Shown here in pieces: positions 18,915-28,219 of a stretch of DNA of 64,000 nt. The stretch covers positions 1-64,000 of the forward strand of contig CAWHVV010000011.1 of assembly GCA_963832945.1 (NCBI GenBank), read 5' to 3'. This stretch comes from JAFEDN01 sp963832945 (GTDB lineage Bacteria > Pseudomonadota > Gammaproteobacteria > Coxiellales > Coxiellaceae). Under the pieces are notes generated by a model that saw only the letters and a program-made list of their open reading frames with translations, was not told the origin of the DNA and searched no databases. How positions within the stretch are numbered: the first letter of the stretch is position 1; the number at the start of each line of letters is the position of its first letter. The position numbers and the translations under genes were made by a program.

Positions 18915-19658
18915 CTATACATATTTCTTGAAAAACCGCACGCTGAACGTGAGCCATAATCCTAAAGCCACGGCCATCGGCACGAAAAACCAGGCGGGCG
19001 ATACCGGAGATAGCCAGGCGAAATAAGCGAATAACGGCAGAAAAAATAGGGCAGCGCCACTGCGTTTAATTTTGTGAAATAATAAAGTGCTTTCCCGCGC
19101 GCCTTTGAATTTACGGATATCGCGCTGGACTAAGCCATCAACGAAACCTAAAATCAGACTCAGTAAAAATAACGGTAAAGCCATGATAAACACCCAAAAC
19201 CGCTTCAGCACCACGGCGAGCGTTCCGCTGAATAAGGGGAGTATCTGGCCTTTCATGACCGAGCAGGTCTGGGTAAATTTTTTGGCGAAGGGATTATGCT
19301 CAGGTGACGAAGAGTCGCCGTGAAACTGAAAGAATCCCTGAGAAATCGCCGACAGATCATTCAGACAGGCCGTTTCGTTTTGCATCTCTGAGGTGTGCCA
19401 ATTTGCATAATAAGCCTGAACCTGATTGACCCAGGCGGGCGGTGATACCCACGAATGAATCGTCAGCAAGGCGTCTATCCGATTTAATGACGCCTCGACA
19501 CGGTGTTGATGCAGGCTACGCCAGCCTTCTACCGCGCTTAAAAAGCACCAGGCAGCCACCACGATAAAAAATGTCGTGGTGAGACAGGTAGTGATTGACC
19601 CCAATAAGCCGGATGATTTCGCCGGAGATTTGGTGGCAGCGGTTTTTGTTTCACTCAT
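18915..19658 (-). CDS. Conjugation membrane protein, TIGR03747/DUF4400 type
   Basis: A 247-aa protein with four membrane segments: CLTTTFFIVVAAWCFLSAVE near the N-terminus, then VFIMALPLFLLSLILGFVDG, and AALFFLPLFAYFAWLS with AWFFVPMAVALGLWLTFSV at the end. The central GLVQRDIRKFKGARES motif is characteristic of TIGR03747/DUF4400. It overlaps the preceding gene by 4 bp. It is an inner-membrane component of the GI-type system whose exact role is not established. Confidence 0.83.
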   Translation of the reverse strand: MSETKTAATKSPAKSSGLLGSITTCLTTTFFIVVAAWCFLSAVEGWRSLHQHRVEASLNRIDALLTIHSWVSPPAWVNQVQAYYANWHTSEMQNETACLNDLSAISQGFFQFHGDSSSPEHNPFAKKFTQTCSVMKGQILPLFSGTLAVVLKRFWVFIMALPLFLLSLILGFVDGLVQRDIRKFKGARESTLLFHKIKRSGAALFFLPLFAYFAWLSPVSPAWFFVPMAVALGLWLTFSVRFFKKYV

Positions 19659-20116
19659 GGCTGACTCCGATGATGAGGGTTAAAGGGTGATTTATCGAAA
19701 GGCTGAATAATGGGTTCCGCCGAATACAACTGTCTTAAAGCCGCATATACCGCATGATTAAAGGTCAGTTCACGAGACACCTTGTCGTGTTCCTGGCGTG
19801 CCTCGATTTCGGCAAAATGCTGACGTTCTTTATCGGTGGTGGCGTTTAAGCCAAGTACTGCCGCTGGAGAAAGTTGCGGATACCAAAGACCATTTTGGCC
19901 TTGCATGAGTTTTAAATAATTCGTCCACTCCGTTTCCGATAATCCCCAGTCCTGTGCGATTCCCGGTAGAGTATTCACTGAAGGCGTAGTGCGAACGAGT
20001 GAACTGATTTCCTGAGAATTTTCAACCTCGGCGGCATGGATGGATAAGCAGTAAAGTAGGAATCCAGCCAATAAGAGACATAAAAACCCGCTGATTTTAA
20101 GCCGTTGTTTATGCAT
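19655..20116 (-). CDS. Conjugative element protein, TIGR03759/PFL_4693 type
   Basis: A 153-aa protein; start set at ATG 20116 (MHKQRLKISG), which leaves a clean signal peptide (FLCLLLAGFLLYCLSIHAAE). The mature part reads DWGLSETEWTNYLKLMQGQN, GLWYPQLSPAAVLGLNATTD, then ERQHFAEIEARQEHDKVSRE, which follows the family consensus closely. It is probably periplasmic; the function is unknown. Note that the consensus places it directly after PilL, but here an extra 230-aa gene intervenes. Confidence 0.82.
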   Translation of the reverse strand: MHKQRLKISGFLCLLLAGFLLYCLSIHAAEVENSQEISSLVRTTPSVNTLPGIAQDWGLSETEWTNYLKLMQGQNGLWYPQLSPAAVLGLNATTDKERQHFAEIEARQEHDKVSRELTFNHAVYAALRQLYSAEPIIQPFDKSPFNPHHRSQP

Positions 20117-20801
20117 ATAACGTCCTTGATACGGCAACAGTCATGCGGCGACGTGTTTTCAGGTTCTCCCAGAGTGAAACACCCGTTGTCATGTCTATTT
20201 TAATGACTTTCCAGTCGGCCAGACTATCATTAATGCGCAGGGGTAACGTGTTTTGCTGGTATTCAACCGAAACGAAGGGTTGTCCTGCCATGATATCCAA
20301 CGATTTAATATGAAATGGTAACGAAGCTTTAACGGCTTTTGATGGATGAGCCTGTTTTTTTCGAAGAAAAATAGCCTTTTTAAAAGAGTAGCTTTTCTGT
20401 AATTTTTGAAGTTGGTCAGAAATTCGCTCTAATTGCGTTGCCTTAGCTAAACCCGATACGGATTCCTCCGTGGCTGCTGTATGTTCCAGATGGGTGATGG
20501 TTTCTTTCACTGCTTTGATTTGCTCATGATCTGCTTTAATACTGTTAATCTGTAATTGCAGATCATTGAGTGTCAATAAAATTTCGGCTTCGCGTTCTGT
20601 CGAAACGTGTGAAATTAATTTTATCTGTGTGGTTTCATGTTTTACGAAGAAAGCCAAGCCGAAAAACAGGGTTATTAAGGTCAAATGCGGCAATGATTTA
20701 AGGCACAGTGCCTTCCAGTTAGGTTGACCCGATAGACGGGTATTAGAAGGTTCCAGTGGCACCAGAATTTCTTTATTTTTTTTGAAAAACCATATTGTCA
20801 T
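20109..20801 (-). CDS. Membrane-anchored coiled-coil protein, PilP-like C-terminus suspected
   Basis: A 230-aa protein: short cytoplasmic N-terminus, one membrane segment (PHLTLITLFFGLAFFV, about residues 38-53), a coiled coil (about 60-140, with LNDLQLQINSIKADHEQIK), and a small C-terminal domain (FVSVEYQQNTLPLRINDSLA, then DWKVIKIDMTTGVSLWE). The end resembles the small beta domains of PilP/PilO-like pilus assembly proteins, but I would not assign it firmly. It lies between the PilL-like and the TIGR03759-type genes and is therefore likely part of the same machine. Confidence 0.55.
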   Translation of the reverse strand: MTIWFFKKNKEILVPLEPSNTRLSGQPNWKALCLKSLPHLTLITLFFGLAFFVKHETTQIKLISHVSTEREAEILLTLNDLQLQINSIKADHEQIKAVKETITHLEHTAATEESVSGLAKATQLERISDQLQKLQKSYSFKKAIFLRKKQAHPSKAVKASLPFHIKSLDIMAGQPFVSVEYQQNTLPLRINDSLADWKVIKIDMTTGVSLWENLKTRRRMTVAVSRTLYA

Positions 20802-20810
20802 AAAAAATCC

Positions 20811-21272
20811 TTATTGGGTGATAGCTGCAAATTGAGATTTCGTTTGAAAATCGACTGTTCGATTGAGCGGATCAATGATTAAATGAAAAGCGGGGCCAAT
20901 TAATAAACTTAAAATTTGTCGTAAAGATAATGGCCCTAAATCACGCTGCATAAAGGGCAGCGGTTTTTTCAGCGTATTCTGTAAATCATGGGTTTGCTGA
21001 CTGGTTTCGATCAGCGCGTAACCGCTGTAGCGTAAGACATCGGCGATGGCGTCACCCACCGTCTTAATATCTGACAGAAAATGAACCTGAATGATCGGCG
21101 ATAATAAATCCAACTGTTCGACTGGACTCTGATTATTGATAGTGAGATATCGGCCAGTTTGAATCAATTTTTCAGATTGTGCCAAGACTGTTAAAGAAAA
21201 TACCGATACCAGTGAAATCACTGCACCCAGATAGATGTGTTTACATAAAGATTTGTAGCGATAAATTTTCAT
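20811..21272 (-). CDS. pilL: PilL-like N-terminal domain protein (TIGR03748)
   Basis: A 153-aa protein starting at ATG 21272 with an AGAGG site; the frame opens further up but without a ribosome site. It has a signal peptide (GAVISLVSVFSLTVLAQ). The mature part contains GRYLTINNQSPVEQLDLLSP, TVGDAIADVLRYSGYAL and LPFMQRDLGPLSLRQILSLL, which fits the PilL/TIGR03748 family (secretin-like N domains) of ICE-encoded pilus systems. It is the first gene of the leftward conjugation operon. The promoter region just upstream contains an array of 22-bp-spaced repeats. Confidence 0.8.
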   Translation of the reverse strand: MKIYRYKSLCKHIYLGAVISLVSVFSLTVLAQSEKLIQTGRYLTINNQSPVEQLDLLSPIIQVHFLSDIKTVGDAIADVLRYSGYALIETSQQTHDLQNTLKKPLPFMQRDLGPLSLRQILSLLIGPAFHLIIDPLNRTVDFQTKSQFAAITQ

Positions 21273-21366
21273 ATTCAACCTCTTGATTAAATCATTGGAT
21301 GTTGTCTGCATTCAATTGGATGTCAGTTTGGCAGAAAAAAAGAATTTGAAACAGGTAACTTGCTGA

Positions 21367-21454
21367 GGAAAATTGACCTTTTTAATAGGGAAAATTGCCC
21401 AAAAAAATTGGGAAATTGCCCGGTTTTTAAAAGGCAGGAAAAATTGGAAAATTG
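21367..21454. repeat. Iteron-like GGAAAATTG repeats upstream of the pilL-like gene
   Basis: The motif GGAAAATTG (or a one-base variant) starts at 21367, 21389, 21411, 21437 and 21446. The first three are spaced exactly 22 bp, i.e. two helical turns, so they would face the same side of the DNA. They lie 95-182 bp upstream of the first conjugation gene, between it and the IS66 end. They could be operator sites for an ICE regulator or replication-type iterons. The spacing is visible; the function is inferred. Confidence 0.55.
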
Positions 21455-21554
21455 AATTGCTTACTTAAAAGACTTTATTATCAATGGAATCATTGAGGTT
21501 TTTTTAAAATATTGAGTGAGCGTCTAATTACAGACCCTACTCCCCCAACCCTAT

Positions 21555-23186
21555 TTAAATGCTAATTTTCAGGTCTGGATTTTCAATGTTATATGGTAAT
21601 AGCGCTTCATAGTCACTGACCGTCTTACATTGGGGTAGTTCGGTGAAGAGGTATTTGAGATAAGCGACAGGATTGAGTAGATGCATTTTTGCAGTTTCGA
21701 TCAGGCTATAGAGTCTCGCGCTGGTATGAGCGCCGTCAACGCTCTGACTAAATAACCAGTTATTCCGTCCCATGACAAAAGGTTTAATCGCTCGCTCAGT
21801 GCGATTATTGTCGATTTCATACCGACCATCCTCCAGGTAGGTAATGAGGTAGCGCCAACGCTGTCGGGTATAAGCGATGGCTTTACCTAATCCCCCCTGC
21901 GGAAGTGAAGTTCGTGCTTTCTCATCCAGATAAATTTTTAATGATTCTAAAATCGGCTTCGCCATTTCCTGCCGGATAGTTTTGATCGCAGCATTCTCTA
22001 AATCCCTCTGCTTAATCAGTTTCTCCAGATAATATAATTTGCGGATTTGCTGCACGATATAGCCGGCTACTCCTTTTTCTTCGCCGTTGGGCAAGGCTTC
22101 GATAAATTTACGCCGCACGTGCGCCCAACAGTTAAGCCCGGTCACCTGGCCGGATTGGATTAATTTCTGATAACCACTATACCCATCGCAATGGAACCCA
22201 CCCCGATAACCTTCTAAAAATTGACTGACCACCTCGCCACGGCGAGTCGGATGATATTGGTAAATCGTCACCGCTTTGTGCGGCACACCGCCAATAAAAC
22301 ACCAGATAAAGGATTTCGTTTGCGCCCGTCGGCCCGGTTCGTCGAGAACCTGTACCGTGGTTTCATCAGCATAAGCCACATCATGGTTTAAAATTTCTTC
22401 CTGCATGAGATTAATCAGGGGCGTAATCGCCGCGCCTATTTTCAACATCCAGACACTCATCGTTTGGCGGGATAAATCCAGACCTAATCGCTTAAATATT
22501 TGTTCCTGCCGGTACAGCGGCAGATAGTCACAAAATTTGGCGACTGCGATATGCGCTAATAATCCGGCGGAAGCGATGCTTTTTTCAATCAACATCGCGG
22601 GTTTTTTAGCCGTTCGGGACGGCACAGAGATGGCCGGATCATTTTGCTGTGCTTTAGCGCAGGCTTCACATAAATATTTTTTGCAATGATGCTCGATGAC
22701 ACGCAGTTGTGCCGGCACATAATCGATTTCTTCACTGGTCTGAACACTGATGCATGTCATTTCCGAGCCGCAACGGCAACGTTTGTCTTCTTCAGATAAA
22801 TCATGCTCGATGACCATACGGGGAAATTCTTTAGGTAATTTTCGTCGCCCCGGTTTTTTCACCGGTTCGCCGGGTTCACCAGAAACCATAGCCGTTTCTT
22901 CACTGGAATCTTCGGGTGCGTTTTGATCGCATATCTGCGAGGTGAGTTCAAATTCATTAAAAAGCTGTAATTCACCATCAATCAAAGGTTCATCCGGTTT
23001 TATTTTTTCACTGCCTGCACCAAATAATTTCTTTTTAAGCAGGCGATTTTGACGTTGAAGGATCTCTAATTTTTGGGAAAGCACTTTGCTCTCATTGATC
23101 TTTTCGGAAAAACTGTGCACCAGGTTTTCCAGGCCTTCCCGATCTTCCCCGGACTGGTTTTTAACAAATTTCTCTAAATCGAACAT
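21555..23186 (-). CDS. tnpC: IS66 transposase TnpC
   Basis: A 543-aa protein. The N-terminal leucine-rich coiled coil (LSQKLEILQRQNRLLKKKLF) and the FGAGSEK-type segment are followed by a zinc-finger-like CRCGSEM...CEAC region, then the DDE core: LNHDVAYADETTVQVLDEPG, FHCDGYSGYQKLI and YLEDGRYEIDNNRTERAIKP, which contains the glutamate. The C-terminus (HTSARLYSLIETAKMHLLNP) is the usual IS66 ending. The length is typical and the frame is intact, so the element may still be active. Confidence 0.95.
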   Translation of the reverse strand: MFDLEKFVKNQSGEDREGLENLVHSFSEKINESKVLSQKLEILQRQNRLLKKKLFGAGSEKIKPDEPLIDGELQLFNEFELTSQICDQNAPEDSSEETAMVSGEPGEPVKKPGRRKLPKEFPRMVIEHDLSEEDKRCRCGSEMTCISVQTSEEIDYVPAQLRVIEHHCKKYLCEACAKAQQNDPAISVPSRTAKKPAMLIEKSIASAGLLAHIAVAKFCDYLPLYRQEQIFKRLGLDLSRQTMSVWMLKIGAAITPLINLMQEEILNHDVAYADETTVQVLDEPGRRAQTKSFIWCFIGGVPHKAVTIYQYHPTRRGEVVSQFLEGYRGGFHCDGYSGYQKLIQSGQVTGLNCWAHVRRKFIEALPNGEEKGVAGYIVQQIRKLYYLEKLIKQRDLENAAIKTIRQEMAKPILESLKIYLDEKARTSLPQGGLGKAIAYTRQRWRYLITYLEDGRYEIDNNRTERAIKPFVMGRNNWLFSQSVDGAHTSARLYSLIETAKMHLLNPVAYLKYLFTELPQCKTVSDYEALLPYNIENPDLKISI

Positions 23187-23262
23187 GAGAATATCTTATC
23201 AACATATGGCCTTTTTTGCACCTTTTTACCGGCAATTTATCGATATTTTAACGGATATTTTA

Positions 23263-23619
23263 TTAGAAAAAATCGCTGTAATTCTCTATCGGATACTGTC
23301 CCATGAGATGAAAATCCAATCCCATCAATAAGGCTTTTAACTGCGTGCTATTGACCATCACCACATCTCCCTGAAGATATTTTGAATATTGGAAACGGGA
23401 TTTCTCCAGGCGCTTGTAATACAAAACAAAGCCGTTCTTATCCCAGAATAAAATTTTTAGCTTTTTGCGTTGGCTATTGGTAAATACAAATAATCCACCC
23501 TGCTGAGGGTTTTTACCAAACGATTCCATCAGCAGATTAATCAATCCGTTAATTTGTTTTCTCATATCGACTGGCAGTGTGTAAATGTAAATTTGTGTTT
23601 CTGGAGGGATCATCAGCAT
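23263..23619 (-). CDS. tnpB: IS66 accessory protein TnpB
   Basis: A 118-aa protein of the IS66 Orf2/TnpB type, recognised from VDMRKQINGLINLL, GGLFVFTNSQRKKLKILFWD and GFVLYYKRLEKSRFQ. It is needed with TnpA and TnpC for IS66 transposition. Its start overlaps the end of tnpA by 7 bp. The frame is complete. Confidence 0.93.
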   Translation of the reverse strand: MLMIPPETQIYIYTLPVDMRKQINGLINLLMESFGKNPQQGGLFVFTNSQRKKLKILFWDKNGFVLYYKRLEKSRFQYSKYLQGDVVMVNSTQLKALLMGLDFHLMGQYPIENYSDFF

Positions 23620-23966
23620 CGTTTCTCTCCCATAAAATCCAGCAATCGATTAAGAATACGGATGTCTGACTGAATGGGCACTGACAACTGATAACCACCA
23701 GGACTGCTCAATATAAAATAATCAGGGTCACCCGACGCCATGGTGTTTATGTCCGGTTTAACGGGTAATGATTCTGGGGTGACTGTTTTTATAGGTACAA
23801 ATTTTCCTGCCGGCCGTCGTTTTTGTTGTAAGCGATTCCTCTCATAGACAAAGCGATGATAATGAAGTTCTTTTTGCAGACAGTATCTTTTCTGTGAAAT
23901 ACCACTTCTTTCCCAGGATAATATCTCGTTTTCCCAGTCGACTGCGTTTAATGGTTTATTTTCCAT
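23613..23966 (-). CDS. tnpA: IS66 accessory protein TnpA
   Basis: A 117-aa protein, the first gene of the IS66 element. The N-terminal helix-turn-helix-like part (ENEILSWERSGISQKRYCLQ) matches the IS66 TnpA pattern, and the C-terminal part (ILSSPGGYQLSVPIQSD) is the expected end. It overlaps tnpB by 7 bp. The start is the ATG at 23966. Confidence 0.9.
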   Translation of the reverse strand: MENKPLNAVDWENEILSWERSGISQKRYCLQKELHYHRFVYERNRLQQKRRPAGKFVPIKTVTPESLPVKPDINTMASGDPDYFILSSPGGYQLSVPIQSDIRILNRLLDFMGEKRC

Positions 23967-24175
23967 GGTTGACTCCGTGAGTGAATGTTCATCACGGTAA
24001 TATACTGTTTAGACTGAATTAATAAAGGGGGTGGTTTTTTTGACGCTTACAATATTGAGTACTGAGCTTACTGCATTAAAGAACATTTAACTCAAAATGG
24101 ATATTTAAATTTCTGTGAAAAAATCACCTAAAGTCACTACGCCGCTAATCATGTCTTCCGCATAATAGTTATTTT

Positions 24176-25578
24176 TTAGTCCATTAATAGAAACAAGGCA
24201 AGGAATAATTGTTTATGGGTTTGAGTCTGTTCCTTAAAAACACTCATTTTACGTTTTAAAGTCTCTACATATTCTTTGGTAATCACAAAGGGGTCATCAC
24301 TATATTTTATTTCACACAGTGTGATAGCATCGTCCTGGCGATCAAACAATAAATCAATCTGTGCGCCACGATCTTTTTCGTCTTTCCGGGGAACATAGCG
24401 CCATGCGTTGGCAATGGCATCTGGACTGATGGAAAGTGCTTTACGGATAGCGGAAATATGTTTATAGCAGACGGCTTCAAAAGCATATCCCAGCCAATTA
24501 GACCACTCCGATGTTTTTTGCATGGCTTGCCAATTTCCTTTATCCAGAGATTTTCTTTGCAGGGATTTTTTTATAGGCTCAATCCACTTGAGATAAAAAT
24601 AAGTGTATTCATCAATAAGCCGATAATAAATACCCTGTCGTTTATGATAAAGCGGTATAAAACTGATAATAAATCCAGAATCTTCCAGATTTTTTAGCGC
24701 CATTAATACCCACACTACCCATGACTGACGTACCAATGGTTTTTAGTAACTCACGCTGACCAATACCATATCGCCGGTTAGCAATTGTTTTTATCAATTG
24801 AATATATACCTCGGAATGATCAAACAGGGAAGAAAATAAATTATCAAATTCTTCAAATAAAACACTTTTTTCTCTAAATGCAAGATTTTCAATAATCTGT
24901 GCCGCCGATAATCCTTTTTCAATATGCGATAAATAGTAAGGAACTCCGCCTGTCACCATATAAATCATTAAAATTTGTTGATTTTTAAGCTTGATACCCT
25001 GTATTTTCTAGGAATTTTTTCGTATCCGCCAAAGCGAAAAAGGTTCTAAATAAATGTTTCGTGTAATGCGGTTGTGAAGACCTCCTTTGTTATTAATAAT
25101 TTTTTGAATAATCCAGGAAGCACTGGAACCGCAAACAATTAATTTTATTCTTTTATCATTAGACCAGTGTTGATTCCAATAATAATCCAGGCCTTGTAAA
25201 AGCATCGATTTTTTAGTTGCCATCCAAGGCAATTCATCAAAGAACAATATTATTTTTTTGTTTTTTCCTTGTTTATCCATACTTCGGTTAAAATATTAAA
25301 AGCATCATCCCAATCTTTGGGAACAGCAAGGATGCACCACCATAAAATACTTTGCCAATTTGCTGTATGAAATGGTTTAATTGTTTCGATCTTGAGCCTT
25401 CTTTTGAGCCGGTGACATTAAAAAAAATAGCCTCTTTTTTTTCAAAAAATTGTCGAATTAAGTAAGTTTTTCCAACCCGTCTTCGGCCATAAATGGCCAA
25501 AAATTCGGGTCTGGGAGAACTAAAAAGCTGTTGTAATAGATCAATCTCTTTGTTTCGTCCAACAAGGGGAATAATCAC
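24176..25578 (-). pseudogene. Archaeal-type AAA ATPase with DUF234 end, several frame breaks
   Basis: Pieces in different frames line up as a single protein of about 460 aa. Walker A (AIYGRRRVGKTYLIRQF) is at 25288-25578, Walker B (IILFFDELPWMATKKS) at 25008-25280, a middle part (MIYMVTGGVPYYLSHIEKG, GIGQRELLKTIGTSV) at 24642-24968, and a DUF234-type nuclease-like end (LLFDRQDDAITLCEIKY) at 24176-24736. At least three frame changes are needed. These ATPases are common cargo of mobile elements and their function is poorly known. It lies between IS66 and the LuxR-type regulator and is clearly dead as read. Confidence 0.8.
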
Positions 25579-25844
25579 GATGGCGGTCTCCAGGTTAGTG
25601 TTCGTGGTATCATTTTAAGATAGTTAGATCACTAAATCAATAAAATACTTTAGTATTCTTTCTATATATAAGTGATAGGCAGAATACTAATTAACGTCTT
25701 GCAGAAAGGCGGCTTGACATAACCGGGGCTACTATTCTGTATACTCTATTTTTGCTATAGACGATGGTGATAATTTTTCATTATAAAACAATATATTATA
25801 TCTGTAAATTGGTTCGAAAAATACTGAAAACTTTTTCCTTACTG

Positions 25845-26444
25845 TTATAGCAACTCCTGCAATTCCTTAACCGTCTGTACCCCTAATTTTTTGAATCCCC
25901 GGTATTTACTATTGAATACTGTTTTGATGCTGATACAGAGCTTTTCAGCAATGGCCTCATGGGTACAGTTTTGAGCAATCAGTGTCAGCACCTGATATTC
26001 TCTATGCGATAACACATCGGTGATATGAGCAGGGTGCTGAATGATATCGAGCGCCAAATCGGGTTGTACATAAGTTTTTCCCTTGGCAATGGTTTTAATG
26101 GTTTCGCCATTCAAGTGACCGGAATCTTTGGTGACAAAGCCTTTAGCGGAAGTTTTGAGTAGCCGATTCAACGTAGAAGTCTCTGCGTTTTTTAATAAAA
26201 ATAAAGTCTTAATTTTCGGAGAATGTCGATGAATCCATTCACAAAAACTCACTGCGTTCGCTTCGGGCAGATCGCTGGATAGTAATACGACGTCGGGTTG
26301 TTGTAGGCGAATAATACTGGCGCCGATAACGCCATTGGCGGCTTCACCCACAATGTCAATCTCTTCATCGGCCAATATTTTTTTCAATCCTAAACGAAAA
26401 ATTCGATTATTATCCAGAATAATGACTTTAATTTTAGGTATCAT
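25845..26444 (-). CDS. LuxR/NarL-type regulator with a degenerate receiver domain
   Basis: A 199-aa protein: N-terminal receiver-like domain and C-terminal LuxR helix-turn-helix (about residues 140-199, LSHREYQVLTLIAQNCTHEA and CISIKTVFNSKYRGFKKLGV). In the receiver, the strand that normally ends in the phosphorylated aspartate reads PDVVLLSSDLP, so serine stands where Asp is expected. The acidic pair near the N-terminus is reduced to DN (VIILDNNRIFRLGL), while the conserved lysine (GFVTKD) remains. It is probably phosphorylation-independent and may control the conjugation or replication genes. It overlaps the following DUF6475 gene by 4 bp. Confidence 0.8.
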   Translation of the reverse strand: MIPKIKVIILDNNRIFRLGLKKILADEEIDIVGEAANGVIGASIIRLQQPDVVLLSSDLPEANAVSFCEWIHRHSPKIKTLFLLKNAETSTLNRLLKTSAKGFVTKDSGHLNGETIKTIAKGKTYVQPDLALDIIQHPAHITDVLSHREYQVLTLIAQNCTHEAIAEKLCISIKTVFNSKYRGFKKLGVQTVKELQELL

Positions 26445-27092
26445 GAGGTGGCTCCATTACCCGATTGGGGAGGTTCTAAATGGACGAGCGATAGGGGTTT
26501 ATACAGCGATAATTTTGCTGCTTCCTGTCCTTTCTGGTATACCATCGAGGCTTTTTTTTCTTCGCCGATGAGTATAGGCACTTTATTTACCGAATAGCCC
26601 AGGAGTGCATTACCGGCGTCCATTCTTCCGATGAGTTTTCGAGGATATTCTTTAGGCGGGTTTCTTCGGTAAGCCACATAGCGGCTTTCAAATTCCCGTT
26701 GTTTAAAAGGTTCGTCTTTGCTATACATGCCGCATAAACGAATCCAGCCACCCATATCATGCAGTACAGAATGAATCAATGGATCATCGAAAATTACCGT
26801 TGCATCGCCGCCGACATGCCGAATAGCATTGATGATTTTTGTCCATGCCTGCTGTGCCTGTTGGGTCGCATTACCGCTCTAAAGCGGCGATCAGTTCTCC
26901 GGGTTTGGGCATAAAGCGATGGCCTTCAGGACTGATGCAGAAGTTGACGATCGCCAGTTCCATATCGGCGAGTGAATATCCCCGCAAAAACAACCAATAA
27001 TTTTCAATATCGGCGATGGAGACGTCCGTCAGGAAAGTCTGCGCTAATCCAGCAATTAACTGGGCAAATCTTTTTTTATCGGTTTCTTCCAT
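26441..27092 (-). pseudogene. DUF6475-type ICE protein with a frame break
   Basis: The first 73 residues (26871-27092; MEETDKKRFAQLIAGLAQTF, SPEGHRFMPKPGELIAAL) and the last 112 (from 26779; HDMGGWIRLCGMYSKDEPFK, then KEYPRKLIGRMDAGNAL) belong to one DUF6475-type protein of about 215 aa. Between them, the reading in the second frame supplies the missing link (GNATQQAQQAWTKIINAIR, then VIFDDPLIHSVL). The shift is one base near 26870. The family is found in ICE and plasmid regulation or replication blocks; its role is unknown. Confidence 0.68.
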
Positions 27093-27101
27093 GTGCCACC
27101 T

Positions 27102-28219
27102 TTAGGATTGGGTTTTCTGAAGCCACGCTTGCGCGGCGTTGATGTTGTTTTGTAACCGTTCGTCCGCCTTGCCCAAAGGCCGTGGTGGGTTTTTGGAATT
27201 GTAAATAAATCGGTCAATTTGATCGGCGGATTTAAAAATAATATGCAGCCCATCGTAACGTTGGCCTTGCTTGTTTTGCCCCATGTTGTGCGGCGTGAGA
27301 GCGCAGCCATCAATGGCCTGGCATAATGCGGATACTCCATAGCCCATTGCCAGGGCATCGTGAATGTAACGGTGACGGATTTTGTCGAGCCTGGCCTGGG
27401 GATGATTCATCACGCTTTGCCAATGATCAAAAATTTTTGACACCGCTTCGGGTGACGCATGACAATGTTTGGAATTTTTTATTTTCTCTGCTGTATTTCT
27501 TTCCTTTCCTTTCCCTTCCTTTCCTATAAGTGCCTCACCCGTGACGCACGCGTGAGGCACGTGTTTAACCGGTTGATTTATAAAATTATTACTTTCATTT
27601 TCACCCGCCAGACTATTTTCATCTAATAATAATGGATTTTCTGTGATCAAAATATCTTCCTGAGAGGCAGTAGCTGTTGGTGTTAACTCAAGCGGTTGTG
27701 CCACCGCCGACGATGTAACCACCTTTGATGTTTTGCCATGAGTAATTGTTTCATAGGGCATGGGATCTTCATGAGTAGAAGGTTGGTTTTGTTCGTGTGC
27801 GGCACGCTCAAACGCTTCTTCGGACAATCGGGCATGAACCGATAACATGGATTGGTAATCGGCGCTTTCAGAATTTTTCCTTCAGTGACATCGGGCAACT
27901 GACTGTGCGCTTCTTTATTATTAAAGTACTGATGCGTTACCCAGGTGGGAATACAGCCATAGATAATACCCCTGACTTCATACGCTTTAATAAAGCCACT
28001 TTCCATTAAGGCATTGAGAACGTCGCCAATATCGGACTCATCATAAGGCAAAATTTCCACTTTTAAACGGCGCGGTTGCCAGATAAATCGCCCCTGGCGA
28101 TCACAGCAGGTAAACAGGCCCACAAACGCTATGCGTAATGGTAATTGATATTTCTCTTCTGCTTCAAAGAGCGCGAGATGCCGAAATAATTCGGGTTTAA
28201 CGGTTCTGATTCTACCCAT
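27102..28219 (-). pseudogene. Replication-initiation-like ICE protein with a frame break
   Basis: The N-terminal part (from 28219; MGRIRTVKPELFRHLALFEA, then FVGLFTCCDRQGRFIWQPRR and WVTHQYFNNKEAHSQLPDV) is a winged-helix-like domain typical of phage and ICE replication proteins. Near 27850 it loses frame. The C-terminal part (27102-27848; VSKIFDHWQSVMNHPQARLD, KIRHRYIHDALAMGYGV) continues in the next frame. Together they give about 370 aa. The start follows an AAAGGAG site and overlaps the upstream gene by 8 bp. Confidence 0.65.

Larger units (their letters stand above)
21516..24050 (-). mobile_element. Complete IS66-family insertion sequence with 8-bp target duplication
   Basis: The element is 2535 bp. 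Its left end reads GTGAGCGTC and its right end, on the other strand, GTAAGCGTC, the usual IS66 terminal form. The 8 bases AATATTGA occur immediately left (21508-21515) and right (24051-24058), a perfect target duplication of the length expected for IS66. It carries tnpA, tnpB and tnpC in the usual order, all open. The insertion is between the conjugation operon and the broken ATPase gene. Confidence 0.95.

Noticed and set aside
24176..25578. Four separate small genes
   Set aside because: They match consecutive parts of one ATPase/DUF234 protein, so they are treated as one broken gene.
7187..28219. Explaining all frame breaks as sequencing errors
   Set aside because: The breaks cluster in the ICE while long genes nearby and core genes are open, and not all breaks lie in homopolymers. 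I cannot exclude it without reads, so it stays an alternative.
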